Shown: one piece after another, positions 17,303 to 25,787 of the stretch
Layout: each line of letters starts with the position of its first letter
How positions within the stretch are numbered: the first letter of the stretch is position 1
Origin: Bacteroidales bacterium
GTDB lineage: Bacteria > Bacteroidota > Bacteroidia > Bacteroidales > UBA932
Assembly: GCA_017447265.1 (NCBI GenBank)
Contig: JAFSOA010000019.1
Coordinates: 1-59,959 of the forward strand
Reading direction: 5' to 3'
Length of the DNA stretch: 59,959 nucleotides
The notes under the pieces: generated by a model
The model's database searches: none
Told to the model about the DNA's origin: nothing
What the model saw: the letters and a program-made list of their open reading frames with translations, nothing else
Translations under genes and position numbers: made by a program

Positions 17303-18692
17303 TTCCTGCAGCCGGTTTGGACAGTTGAATATCTTTCGGAAGGATCTTGATGCCCACGAAGTCGCCCTTGTCCCAGATGTCGTTGGTGTCCACCCAGATG
17401 TTCTCGCCGCACTCGGTCTTGACGGTCAGGTGGTAGTGGTTGCCCATGTACAGGATGAAGACCACGTGCCCGGTGGTGTCGGCCTCGTCTTCATGGTCGA
17501 GCAGTTCCACCTTTTCGAAACGGATGGTAGCCGTCACCTCGTCGCCCTCCGCGAAGCCGGCGGTGTCGCAGGCAAACTCGGCGCCGAGAAATTCCACTTT
17601 CCCCTCCCCTGTCACCTTGCCGGCGTAGGTGTTGGCCAGGCGTTCCTTCTTCATCACCTGGATGTCGTCCGGGTCGATGTAGAGCATGACTTCCGTGCCC
17701 ACTTCGTAGGGATCGTAGTCCTGGATCATGAGCTCGTAGCCCGTGTCGGTGTCGACCCACATCTCGTAATGCACGCCTTTGAAGGTGCAGGAATTGACCT
17801 TGGCCGTGAACTGGCACTTGGCTGGATCGGTGGTGAAATAGATGTCCTCGGGGCGGACCACCACGTCGACTTTCTCGTTGTCGGCGAAGCCTTCGTCCAC
17901 GCAGTCGAATTCGTGCTTGATGAAGGCCACGCGCCGGTCACGGAGCATCTTGCCCTTGAGGATATTGCTTTCGCCGATGAAATCGGCCACGAAGGCGTTC
18001 ACCGGTTCGTTGTAGATGTCGGTCGGGGTGCCGATCTGCTGGATCTTGCCTTCGTTCATCACGACGATCGTGTCGGAGAGCGTCAGGGCCTCCTCCTGGT
18101 CGTGCGTCACGTAGATAAAGGTGATGCCCAGCTTCTTGTGCATCTCCTTGAGCTCGATCTGCATGTCTTTGCGCATCTTCAGGTCGAGGGCCGCCAGCGG
18201 CTCGTCGAGGAGCAGCACGCGCGGCTGGTTGATCAGGGCGCGGGCAATGGCCACACGCTGCTGCTGGCCGCCGGAGAGCGACTCCACATCGCGGTCTTCG
18301 TAGTCCGACATGCTCACGAGCTTCAGCACCTTTTTTACGCGCTTCTCGATCTCCGCCTCCGGCACCTTCTGCAGCTTCAGACCGAAGGCCACGTTGTCGT
18401 ACACGTCGAGGTGCGGGAAGAGTGCATAGCGCTGGAACACCGTGTTGAGCTTGCGCTGGTACGGCGGAATGTCGTTGATGACCTTTCCCTCCATGGTGAC
18501 GGTACCCTCGTCGGGCTTGCCGAAGCCGGCGATCAGGCGCAGCGTCGTGGTTTTGCCGCAGCCGGAGGGACCGAGGAAAGTCACGAATTCGCCCCGCTTG
18601 ATCGAAAGAGAGATGTCATCGAGGACCTTCTTGTCGCCGAACGACTTGGAAATGTGGTCCAGGCTGATGATGATGTCGTTCTTCTCGGTCAT
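17295..18692 (-). CDS. potA: Spermidine/putrescine ABC transporter ATP-binding protein PotA
   Basis: Cytoplasmic ATPase that powers PotBC. 465 residues, longer than E. coli PotA (378). Visible motifs: Walker [17 protein letters not shown] signature [15 protein letters not shown], Walker [19 protein letters not shown], and H-loop [14 protein letters not shown]. The extra length lies in the C-terminal half (about 240-465), where TOBE-like beta segments seem to be present more than once. It begins 3 bp after the barrel-protein gene, so it shares that transcript. Confidence 0.95.
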   Translation of the reverse strand: MTEKNDIIISLDHISKSFGDKKVLDDISLSIKRGEFVTFLGPSGCGKTTTLRLIAGFGKPDEGTVTMEGKVINDIPPYQRKLNTVFQRYALFPHLDVYDNVAFGLKLQKVPEAEIEKRVKKVLKLVSMSDYEDRDVESLSGGQQQRVAIARALINQPRVLLLDEPLAALDLKMRKDMQIELKEMHKKLGITFIYVTHDQEEALTLSDTIVVMNEGKIQQIGTPTDIYNEPVNAFVADFIGESNILKGKMLRDRRVAFIKHEFDCVDEGFADNEKVDVVVRPEDIYFTTDPAKCQFTAKVNSCTFKGVHYEMWVDTDTGYELMIQDYDPYEVGTEVMLYIDPDDIQVMKKERLANTYAGKVTGEGKVEFLGAEFACDTAGFAEGDEVTATIRFEKVELLDHEDEADTTGHVVFILYMGNHYHLTVKTECGENIWVDTNDIWDKGDFVGIKILPKDIQLSKPAAGNE

Positions 18693-18695
18693 CTA

Positions 18696-19685
18696 TCAGA
18701 AGAGCTTGAGGTTCAATGCGTAGGTGATGCCGGCCGAGCATTCGACGGCATTATGGAAGCTGTCGTAGTTACACAGGGCGTGGATGCGCAGGACTTTGCT
18801 GTCGCGGAGCGGATACCAGTAAGCGCCTACACCGCCGAAAAGAAACTTGCCAGCGGGCAGCCAGTCCGTGTTGCAGTCATCGAAGCCGCACTTGGCAAAC
18901 AAGGTGAACTTGTCGCTGAGGGCCGCATCCACCTTGGCGGTAACGCCGAAATAGTCAGCAGCGATATAGCCGTCTCCCGTGACGGCCACGTTATCGGAGA
19001 CGTCGAACCTGACGCCGAAGGCACCCATCCAGCCGATGGAATTATGGCCGAAGGAGCCCATCACCGTCACGCGGTCCGCCTCGTGCGAAGCGAAGAGGTT
19101 GTAGGCATAGTCACCCAGGTTCTTGCTGCCGAAGGGCCTGACCATCGTCTGGTCGGAGGTCATCTGCAGCAGCAGGGTCGTGCTTTCGTCGCTGCTGGTC
19201 CAGCCGAGGCTGCCGCCCCACTGGTACACCTGGTAGTTGTTCCAGAGCACCGAGTTCAGCTGCCAGTGCGCGTCAAAGTCGTAGGCGTCGGTCTCGAAGG
19301 TCCCGAAATGAATGTAGTCCTTGCCCAGGGTCAGCGAGAAATTGCCGAGATGCAGCGATACGTTGGCCCACGTCACCCAGTTGTTCTCATCCGCCCGCCA
19401 GGTATTCCGGTAAAGGTCCTTCACGTTATCAAAAGAGTCCGTATAGGCGAACCAGCGGTTGGCGAAGGAGAACGAGAAATAATTGCCCAGGTTCCCGTCG
19501 AAGACGGTGTACAGCGCGGTTTCTCCCAGGTCGAAGGACCACTCCTTGCTCGGGATCGTGTACATGGGTTCTGCGTTGAGCCGGGGTACAATCATCAACG
19601 TGCCCTCCGACTGTGCTTTTACATCTTGTGCATTGAATGCACACGAAAGCAGAAGGAAGGCAAACAAAACAAACAATCTTTTCAT
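18696..19685 (-). CDS. Putative outer-membrane beta-barrel protein upstream of potABCD
   Basis: 329 residues with a signal peptide (MKRLFVLFAFLLLSCAFNA). The mature part is rich in alternating aromatic and polar strands (FSFSFANRWFAYTD, LHLGNFSLTLGKDYIHFG) and ends in YALNLKLF, a terminal phenylalanine as in outer-membrane barrels. No family name is recognised with confidence. It lies 3 bp before potA and is probably co-transcribed, which suggests a pore or receptor bringing polyamines across the outer membrane (inference). LSC in the signal could be a lipobox, but the barrel pattern makes plain export more likely. Confidence 0.65.
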   Translation of the reverse strand: MKRLFVLFAFLLLSCAFNAQDVKAQSEGTLMIVPRLNAEPMYTIPSKEWSFDLGETALYTVFDGNLGNYFSFSFANRWFAYTDSFDNVKDLYRNTWRADENNWVTWANVSLHLGNFSLTLGKDYIHFGTFETDAYDFDAHWQLNSVLWNNYQVYQWGGSLGWTSSDESTTLLLQMTSDQTMVRPFGSKNLGDYAYNLFASHEADRVTVMGSFGHNSIGWMGAFGVRFDVSDNVAVTGDGYIAADYFGVTAKVDAALSDKFTLFAKCGFDDCNTDWLPAGKFLFGGVGAYWYPLRDSKVLRIHALCNYDSFHNAVECSAGITYALNLKLF

Positions 19686-19710
19686 TTCGAGTATTTGTAT
19701 TATTTGAGGG

Positions 19711-19806
19711 TTAGCGGACTCCCAACGGCACGAGGCCGCAACCCGTCAGCGAGGCGAGCGGGTCGAAGGTGATAGAATAGCCGTTGGAAAAGAGAAAATT
19801 CTTCAT
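19711..19806 (-). CDS. Candidate 31-residue leader ORF of the porin-pot operon
   Basis: A short ORF opening with MKNFLFSNGY and ending LTGCGLVPLGVR lies 25 bp before the barrel-protein gene. It begins 17 nt after a consensus -7 box (19824-19831), so it would be the first ORF on the pot transcript. It has no recognisable domain. Short upstream ORFs control polyamine genes in other organisms (for example speFL before speF in enterobacteria), so a leader-peptide role is possible. It could also be a chance ORF. Confidence 0.4.
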   Translation of the reverse strand: MKNFLFSNGYSITFDPLASLTGCGLVPLGVR

Positions 19807-19823
19807 AGTCCGGTTTAATGGCG

Positions 19824-19831
19824 CAAAGATA
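19824..19831 (-). promoter_or_regulatory. -7 box of the porin-pot operon
   Basis: TATCTTTG on the minus strand, a perfect TAnnTTTG match, upstream of the leader ORF and the barrel gene. Confidence 0.6.
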
Positions 19832-19842
19832 GAAAAATAAAG

Positions 19843-19850
19843 TAACTTTG
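19843..19850 (+). promoter_or_regulatory. -7 box of the atoE-type gene
   Basis: TAACTTTG, consensus, 19 nt before the ATG at 19870 and divergent from the pot operon promoter. Confidence 0.55.
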
Positions 19851-19869
19851 TACACCAATTCTTCGCGCA

Positions 19870-21219
19870 ATGTTCCAGAAAATCATCCGCGGCAGCGTCA
19901 AGCTCGTGCAACGCTATCTCCCTGAGCCATTTATTTTCGCCGTCATCCTCACCGTCCTGGCCTTTCTCATCGCCATGCCGGTGTGCCGCCAGACGCCGCT
20001 CGAAGTGGTCGAACACTGGGGCGGCGGCGTGTGGTCGCTGCTGGCCTTCGCCATGCAGATGGCGCTCGTGCTGGTGTGCGGTTCCACCCTGGCGGCAGCC
20101 CCCGCGGTGAAGAAAGGCATCAGCGCCCTGGCTTCCCTCCCCAGGACGCCGGGCGGCGCCATTGCGCTGGTAACGGGTGTCTCGGCGGTCGCCTGCTGGC
20201 TCAACTGGGGCTTCGGCCTGATCGTCGGCGCGGTGTTCGCCCGGGAAATCGCCCGCAAGCTGCGCGGCGTGGACTACCGCCTGCTCATCGCCTCGGCCTA
20301 CAGCGGTTTCGTCGTCTGGCACGCGGGCATATCAGGCTCCATTCCGCTGACCATGGCCACGCCGGGAAACGGGCTGGAAGAGATCACCCGCGGCGCGCTC
20401 ACCAACCCCGTACCCATCTCGCAGACCATCCTCGATCCGCACAACCTCGTCATGGTGGCCCTGGTCATCATGGCGCTGGTGCTGGTCAACACGCTCATGC
20501 ACCCCAAGGGCAACCAGGTGCTGATGGTCGATCCCCTGCTGCTGCAGGACGAGCCCGTGAAGACGAAGGAAACGCCCGAAACGCCTGCTGAAAAGATGGA
20601 AAACAGCCGCGTCCTGAGCGGAATCATCTCCCTGCTGGGTCTCTCCTACGTGGTCATCAAGCTCTTCTTCCGGGGCGGCTCGCTCGACCTGAACACCGTG
20701 ATCCTGATCTTTCTGTTCCTGGGCGTCATCCTGCACAAGACGCCGCAGGCTTATGTAGGTGCGTTCACGAAAGCGGCCTCGGGGGCTTCGGGCATCATCC
20801 TGCAGTTCCCCTTTTACGCGGGCATCATGGGCATCATCATGGGCGTGGGACACTCCGGCATCTGCCTGGGTACGGTGATCAGTGATGCGTGCATCCGCAT
20901 CTCGACACCGACCTCCTACCCGCTTTTCACTTTCCTCTGCGCGGCCATCCTGAACATGTTCGTACCTTCGGGCGGCGGTCACTGGGCCATCCAGGCCCCC
21001 ATCATGTTCACGGCGGGCGCCGACCTGGGTGTGGATCCGGGCTTGACGGGCATGGCCATCGCCTGGGGCGATGCGTGGACGAATCTCATCCAGCCCTTCT
21101 GGGCCATCCCCGCCCTTGCCATTGCCAAGCTCAACGCCAAGGACATTATGGGCTACTGCCTGATCGACCTCTTCGTCTCCGGCGCCATCATCTGTACTGG
21201 ATTGCTAGTCTGGGCATAA
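19870..21219 (+). CDS. atoE: Short-chain fatty acid transporter, AtoE family
   Basis: Inner-membrane carrier for short-chain fatty acids such as butyrate or acetoacetate, 449 residues and strongly hydrophobic. The start VQRYLPEPFIFAVILTVL and the motif VPSGGGHWAIQAPIMF near the C-terminus are characteristic of this family, as are LNWGFGLIVGAVFAREIARK and SCFA-carrier-type SGSIPLTMATPGN. No acetoacetyl-CoA transferase genes accompany it. In a gut bacterium it could export or import fermentation acids. It is single and convergent with the ligase gene, separated by a structured inverted repeat. Confidence 0.9.
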   Translation: MFQKIIRGSVKLVQRYLPEPFIFAVILTVLAFLIAMPVCRQTPLEVVEHWGGGVWSLLAFAMQMALVLVCGSTLAAAPAVKKGISALASLPRTPGGAIALVTGVSAVACWLNWGFGLIVGAVFAREIARKLRGVDYRLLIASAYSGFVVWHAGISGSIPLTMATPGNGLEEITRGALTNPVPISQTILDPHNLVMVALVIMALVLVNTLMHPKGNQVLMVDPLLLQDEPVKTKETPETPAEKMENSRVLSGIISLLGLSYVVIKLFFRGGSLDLNTVILIFLFLGVILHKTPQAYVGAFTKAASGASGIILQFPFYAGIMGIIMGVGHSGICLGTVISDACIRISTPTSYPLFTFLCAAILNMFVPSGGGHWAIQAPIMFTAGADLGVDPGLTGMAIAWGDAWTNLIQPFWAIPALAIAKLNAKDIMGYCLIDLFVSGAIICTGLLVWA

Positions 21220-21316
21220 AGATAGCTTTGCCCGCTTCGCTCTGGTGTTCGTCTTGCTCCCGAAAAAAGGTCGCTTCGCCGGACACCACCCGCTACGCTT
21301 TGCAAAGCTATCTTTA
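21217..21316. repeat. Structured intergenic element, family B copy 1
   Basis: Perfect 15-bp outer arms (21217-21231 and 21302-21316) enclose GCTCTGG, an inner stem (TGGTGTTCG 21243-21251 with CGGACACCA 21280-21288) and an apical A-rich loop, followed by CCACCCGC. Related copies are at 32875-32953 and 43869-43948. It separates the convergent atoE and ligase genes and may also end transcription. Confidence 0.8.
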
Positions 21317-21327
21317 AGAGAATCCGG

Positions 21328-22824
21328 CTAGTTGCGCGCGACCTTCATGCTGCCGGTGCGCTTGAAATCCTCCTTGCGCACGGTCACTTTCGCAATGCGG
21401 TGCGTCGAAGGCAGCGTCGCATTGATCTTCTCGACCAGCGCCGTCATGTAGGCTTCCACCTCTTCCCAGGACTTTCCGTCAAACGCCGGCATCTGCGGCA
21501 GGATCTCGATGCCGATGACTTTTTCACCGTTCATCTCAACCTCTTTCACCATCGCGTCGCGGACGCAGGCGTCGGCATAGAAGGGCTCCTCGAGTGACTC
21601 AGGGCTCACGTTCTCGCCGTTCGGCAGGATGATCAGATTCTTGATGCGGCCCACGATGTAGAGGAAACCCTCCTCGTCTTCGCGCACCAGGTCACCCGTG
21701 CGGAGCCAGCCGTCTTCACCGAAAGCCGCTTTCGTGTTCTCCGGATCCTTGTAATAGCCGGAGAAGGTATTGTCTCCCTTCGTCCAGAGCTCGCCGTCAA
21801 CAATCCTGTATTCCTGGTCGGGATAGACGCGGCCGATGGAGGTGGGTTTCTCCACGGCGTCCGCGTTGGCGGAAGTCAGGTTCGCGCCTTCCGTCAGGCC
21901 GTAGCCGAAGCAGAATTCGACGCCCAGTTTCGTGAAGATCTCCACGAGGCGCGGCGGCACATTGGCGGCACCCGAGATGATCTGGCGAAGCTGGCCGCCG
22001 AGGAACTGCGGGCCGTACATCTTGCACAAGCCGGCCAGGATGTCGCAGATACCCGGCACGATGACCAGGATGGTCGGCTTGATGACGGGCAGTTTGCCGA
22101 TGGTGGCCTTCATGTCCTCGCAGGTATGCATGAGGTTGCCGGTATAGAAGCAGCCCATGGTGCCGGCGATCAGGCCGAACACGTGACTGAGCGGCAGCAG
22201 CGCGATGTAGCGGTGCACGCCGATGACCCTGCCGGGCTTGAAGATGGCGTTGAAACTGCCGCGCATCAGGGCGCGGTGGCTCAGCACGGCGCCCTTCGGG
22301 GCGCCCGTGGTGCCGCCGGTGAAGAAGATGGCGGCGGGGCTCTCCTTGTCGACCCTGGCAGCAGGGATTCCCTTGTCGGCGATGCTCGATGCCGGAACGA
22401 CCTTCACGCCCTGCAGTTTCGTGCACAGCGGCGCAAATTCGTCGCGCACGAAGAGGGCGGAGATGTCGAACTTCATGCAGCAGCCGATGACGGCCTGCTC
22501 CGGCAGGGCGGACGGGAACATCATGGCCACATAGCCGGCGCTGGTGATGGCCAGGAAGAGCTCGATGGCGTCCTGGCTGTTGCGGTCGAAGACGGCGATG
22601 TGCGCGCCTTTCTGCAGGCCGAGCTCCTCGATGAAGGCGCGGCGGCGGGCGATGCGCTCACACATCTCTTGATAGGTGTACGTCCGGGTCAGGTCGGAAA
22701 GAGCCGGCATATCGGCATATTCGGCGGCGATCCAGTCGACGAATTCGGAAACGGTCGGGATATAACGGAGACGCTGCATGTCTTCAGCAGCGACCATATT
22801 ATAGAAATAGTCGTGTCGGTTCAT
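21328..22824 (-). CDS. AMP-forming acyl-CoA synthetase / acyl-ACP ligase family protein
   Basis: Adenylate-forming enzyme that activates a carboxylic acid as acyl-AMP and passes it to CoA or a carrier-protein thiol. 498 residues. Core motifs: FFTGGTTGAPKGAVLSHRA (P-loop), FGYGLTEGANLTSAN, TGDLVREDEEGFLYIVGRIKN, and the catalytic lysine in the terminal GSMKVARN. The gene lies 27 bp after a dedicated acyl carrier protein, suggesting that it loads that carrier rather than CoA (inference). The acid is unknown. Confidence 0.85.
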   Translation of the reverse strand: MNRHDYFYNMVAAEDMQRLRYIPTVSEFVDWIAAEYADMPALSDLTRTYTYQEMCERIARRRAFIEELGLQKGAHIAVFDRNSQDAIELFLAITSAGYVAMMFPSALPEQAVIGCCMKFDISALFVRDEFAPLCTKLQGVKVVPASSIADKGIPAARVDKESPAAIFFTGGTTGAPKGAVLSHRALMRGSFNAIFKPGRVIGVHRYIALLPLSHVFGLIAGTMGCFYTGNLMHTCEDMKATIGKLPVIKPTILVIVPGICDILAGLCKMYGPQFLGGQLRQIISGAANVPPRLVEIFTKLGVEFCFGYGLTEGANLTSANADAVEKPTSIGRVYPDQEYRIVDGELWTKGDNTFSGYYKDPENTKAAFGEDGWLRTGDLVREDEEGFLYIVGRIKNLIILPNGENVSPESLEEPFYADACVRDAMVKEVEMNGEKVIGIEILPQMPAFDGKSWEEVEAYMTALVEKINATLPSTHRIAKVTVRKEDFKRTGSMKVARN

Positions 22825-22851
22825 GGGAAAAGGGTGTTAAATGGATTAAAC

Positions 22852-23091
22852 TTAATTGGCAGCTTTTAGAATGTAGTCGCAGACATCGCCGACGGTTTCG
22901 AACTTGACGTCGGAAGCAAAGCGCATGTTGAACTTGTTTTCCGCCGCCAGCGAAAGCAGCAGCATCGAGAGAGAGTCGATGCCCAGGTCGGTGAGCAACT
23001 TGCTGTCAAAACTGATGTTGGACGGATCGAGTTTGGGCTTGACGCTGGCAAGGATTTCCTTGAGCCCCTCGAAGACAGTTTCTTTGGTCAT
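22852..23091 (-). CDS. Acyl carrier protein (stand-alone)
   Basis: 79 residues with four helices and the phosphopantetheine attachment serine in LGIDSLSMLLL. It differs from housekeeping AcpP in its less acidic helix II (LAAENKFNMRF). Paired with the AMP-forming ligase, it could serve a small lipid or secondary-metabolite pathway. No ketosynthase or other partner enzymes lie in the window, so the pathway cannot be named. Confidence 0.9.
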   Translation of the reverse strand: MTKETVFEGLKEILASVKPKLDPSNISFDSKLLTDLGIDSLSMLLLSLAAENKFNMRFASDVKFETVGDVCDYILKAAN

Positions 23092-23137
23092 GGTTGGTTC
23101 TGGTCATATTAATCAAACAAAAATAGTGTTTTTTTGT

Positions 23138-23145
23138 TATTTTTG
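23138..23145 (+). promoter_or_regulatory. -7 box of the hemerythrin-LuxR gene
   Basis: TATTTTTG, consensus, 22 nt before the ATG at 23168 and divergent from the ACP-ligase operon. Confidence 0.55.
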
Positions 23146-23167
23146 CAAAACGCAGCGATGTGACGGA

Positions 23168-24031
23168 ATGGTGAGATTCAACCGGAAAATGAAAATGGCG
23201 GAGCTGGTGGAGTGCGATTTCCACCTGCTGACCCTCTGCACCCGCCTGGGTCTTGACCGGAGTTTCGGCGAGCAGACCGTCGAGACGCTGTGCCGGAGCT
23301 GCGATGTGGACACAGATACTTTCCTGCTGCTCTGCGAAGTATATTCCGATCCCCTTTTCCGCCCCGCGCTCAGCCAGCTGCGCAACTGCCGCGTCGAAGA
23401 CGTGCTCGCGTACCTGCACCGCTCGCACGACTATTACATCGAAGAGGCGCTGCCCCGCCTGAGCGAAGGCATCGAAGCGTTGACGCAGCCCTGCACCGAG
23501 GCGCAGAAACAGGTCATCCGCCGTTTCCTGGCCGATTTCCGCCGGGAGCTGGAGCACCATTTCGCTTCTGAGGAGCAGCAGTGCGTCTTCCCCAACCACA
23601 CGCAGATCCACGAGACCCTCTCCGACGTCAAGAACCTCATCCTGAAGTCCCTGCCCGATGCGTGCGACCCGCGCCGGCGCCGCGAGATCCTGATGGCCAT
23701 CTACACGCTCCAGCACGACATCGACCGGCACACCTGCATCGAAGATGAAGTGCTTGCGCCGCTGGTGCGCCTGCAGACCGCACCGCGCAGCGTGGCCCTG
23801 GCGTGGGAAGAGCCGGAACGCGAGGAACTCTCGGGGCGTGAGAAAGAAATCCTGGTGAGCGTGGCCCAGGGTCTGCTCAATAAAGAAATCGCCGACAAGC
23901 ACCACATTTCCATCAACACGGTCATCACGCACCGCAAGAACATCACGCGCAAGACCGGCATCAAGACGGTCGCCGGCCTGACGGCCTACGCCATCCTGAA
24001 CAACCTCGTCGACATCAACTCAATCGAGTAA
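23168..24031 (+). CDS. Hemerythrin-like / LuxR-type HTH one-component regulator
   Basis: 287 residues; ATG 23168 is preferred (a second ATG is at 23189), and the open frame further upstream belongs to the promoter region. Residues about 80-200 show hemerythrin/HHE ligands in the RIC/YtfE pattern: HRSH (84-87), EHHFASEE (119-126) and QHDIDRHTCIEDE (172-184). Residues about 220-280 are a LuxR/GerE helix-turn-helix: LSGREKEILVSVAQGLLNKEI, then INTVITHRKNI. A di-iron centre fused to a DNA-binding domain suggests sensing of oxygen, nitric oxide or redox state (inference). It faces the ACP-ligase genes and may control them. Confidence 0.82.
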   Translation: MVRFNRKMKMAELVECDFHLLTLCTRLGLDRSFGEQTVETLCRSCDVDTDTFLLLCEVYSDPLFRPALSQLRNCRVEDVLAYLHRSHDYYIEEALPRLSEGIEALTQPCTEAQKQVIRRFLADFRRELEHHFASEEQQCVFPNHTQIHETLSDVKNLILKSLPDACDPRRRREILMAIYTLQHDIDRHTCIEDEVLAPLVRLQTAPRSVALAWEEPEREELSGREKEILVSVAQGLLNKEIADKHHISINTVITHRKNITRKTGIKTVAGLTAYAILNNLVDINSIE

Positions 24032-24063
24032 AGAGGAGGAATGTGAACGGATGATGACTCCCG

Positions 24064-24146
24064 CGCCATCAGGCGCTAGCGGAGGCCGTTGCGATAGCCT
24101 TCGTAATAGCAGGCCGGAGCGGCGGGGTTCGGGGCAGAGCCCCGTC
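24064..24146. repeat. Interspersed structured repeat, family C copy 1
   Basis: About 83 bp matching 37207-37289 at roughly five of six positions, including CGCCATCAGGCG, TAATAGCAGGCCG and GCGGCGGGGTTCGGGGCAG. It can fold as GCCT/AGGC and GGGGC/GCCCC hairpins. It sits between the convergent regulator and PrsW genes. Confidence 0.75.
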
Positions 24147-25143
24147 AAACAAGACTTGACATCGCCCACTGGTTGACCTGACTTCGGTCCACGATGGGCT
24201 CCAGTGCCGCTACCGCCGTGGGGCCGATGCGCTTCCGCAGGACCATCATCTCGCTCAGGCGTGCCCGGTTTTCCGGGTCGCGCACCGGCTCGATGCCGGC
24301 TTCCTTCAAGATCAGATTGCTGCGGGCTGCAATCGAAAGTTCCAGGTAGTTCTGTACGTAGCAGTACATGTCGAAGAAATCTTCGGGCTCAAAGCGCTCT
24401 TTCAGCGTGAGCAGGTACTCCCCTGCCCGCGTGCCGGCGAACTCGCCGCGCTTGAGGGCGCCCAGCAGGATTATCTCGTTGTTGATGCCCTCGTCGAGCC
24501 ATTCGTGCACGAACTTGCTGTTTTTCTTGAAGAGCGAGCGCTTGCTCACGACGTAGTACGCCACCAGCAAGGCCGTCAGGATGAGCGGATCGATGGGCTC
24601 GAGCGCGTGCACGTAGTGAACGACGATGGTGACGGCGTAACTGATGACGGTGCCCAGGATCTTGGCGCGCTGACTGTGGCCGAACTTGCCCTGATTGACC
24701 ATCATGAGCGCCATGGCCAGCAGTGAGGTGCAACCGATGTGCATCACCGCGGCCTCAAAGCCCAGGAAGATCGTATGCCAGCCGTTCACGGCACCTTCGG
24801 CCAGCAGGTGATGAAGATGAAAACAGTTCGACATCAGGCCGAAGCCGGCACCGATGGCCGAACCGTAGATGGTGGCATCTCCCAGCAGTCCCACCTTGTG
24901 CCGGGCGATCAACAGATAGAGGAGCGCACCTTTGCACAGTTCTTCGACAATAGAGATCATCAGCTTGTTCTGGCCGATCGCCGGGATGCGGCAGATCAGC
25001 CAGGACAGCAGAAATATCAGCATGCCGCTGACGATGCTGGAAACCAGTGTGGACCATTTGGTCAGTTTGAACGAGTCCATCACCAGGAGATAGACGATGA
25101 ACAGGCCGAGCGGGACTGCTGTAAGGAGATAGTACCAGAGCAT
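24145..25143 (-). CDS. PrsW-family intramembrane metalloprotease
   Basis: 332 residues: about eight membrane helices in the first 210, then a soluble helical tail. Motifs of the PrsW/CAAX-like glutamic metalloproteases are present: EELCK (the EExxK box), FGLMSNCFHLHH and, two helices on, AVMHIGCTSLLAMAL with the third ligand histidine. PrsW in Bacillus cleaves an anti-sigma factor. No sigma gene adjoins this one, so the substrate is unknown. The soluble C-terminal half (residues 215-332) is an extension not needed for catalysis. The start overlaps the upp stop by one base. Confidence 0.8.
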   Translation of the reverse strand: MLWYYLLTAVPLGLFIVYLLVMDSFKLTKWSTLVSSIVSGMLIFLLSWLICRIPAIGQNKLMISIVEELCKGALLYLLIARHKVGLLGDATIYGSAIGAGFGLMSNCFHLHHLLAEGAVNGWHTIFLGFEAAVMHIGCTSLLAMALMMVNQGKFGHSQRAKILGTVISYAVTIVVHYVHALEPIDPLILTALLVAYYVVSKRSLFKKNSKFVHEWLDEGINNEIILLGALKRGEFAGTRAGEYLLTLKERFEPEDFFDMYCYVQNYLELSIAARSNLILKEAGIEPVRDPENRARLSEMMVLRKRIGPTAVAALEPIVDRSQVNQWAMSSLV

Positions 25144-25775
25144 TATTTCGTACCAAAAATACGGTCGCCGGCATCGCCGAGGCCCGGGAGGATGTAAGCG
25201 TCACTGTTGAGTTCTTCGTCGAGGGCTGCCGTGTAGATATCCACGTCGGGGTGATCCTTCTGCAGTTTCTTGACCCCCTCGGGTGCAGCCACCAGGCACA
25301 TCAGGCGCAGCTGGGTGCAACCATAGTTTTTCTTGAGCATCGTGAGCGCGTCGGAAGAGCTGCCGCCGGTGGCGAGCATCGGGTCGGTGACGATCACCAG
25401 GCGGTGGCAGATGTCGGACGGCATCTTGCAATAGTAAGAGACCGGCAGATGCGTCGTCTCGTCGCGGTACAGGCCGATATGGCCCACCTTGGCGACGGGC
25501 AGCAGCGTCAGCAGGCCGTCCACCATCCCGAGTCCTGCACGCAGGATCGGGACGATGGCGAGCTTCTTGCCGGAGATGACGCGCGCGGTCGTCTTGCACA
25601 TGGGCGTTTCAATCTCGACGGGTTCGAGCGGGAGGTCGCGGGTGACCTCATAGCCCATCAGCAGCGAGATTTCGGTCAGGAGCTGGCGGAAATCTTTCGC
25701 GCCGGTACGGATGTCACGCATGATCGAGAGCTTGTGCTGGATCATGGGGTGGTCAATGATATGAAGCTGGCTCAT
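25143..25775 (-). CDS. upp: Uracil phosphoribosyltransferase
   Basis: Pyrimidine salvage: uracil plus PRPP gives UMP and pyrophosphate. 210 residues, standard length. Motifs: [20 protein letters not shown], and the PRPP-binding loop [16 protein letters not shown], ending in a C-terminal uracil-binding [13 protein letters not shown]. It is coupled to the PrsW gene and lies 12 bp after the M16 peptidase gene, so all three may share a transcript. Confidence 0.96.
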   Translation of the reverse strand: MSQLHIIDHPMIQHKLSIMRDIRTGAKDFRQLLTEISLLMGYEVTRDLPLEPVEIETPMCKTTARVISGKKLAIVPILRAGLGMVDGLLTLLPVAKVGHIGLYRDETTHLPVSYYCKMPSDICHRLVIVTDPMLATGGSSSDALTMLKKNYGCTQLRLMCLVAAPEGVKKLQKDHPDVDIYTAALDEELNSDAYILPGLGDAGDRIFGTK

Positions 25776-25787
25776 GATCTATACGTT

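Noticed and set aside
19711-20322. 203-residue minus-strand open frame over the start of atoE
   Set aside because: Only its last 31 codons lie after a promoter and outside atoE; the rest is a reverse shadow. The 31-codon part is kept as a candidate leader ORF.
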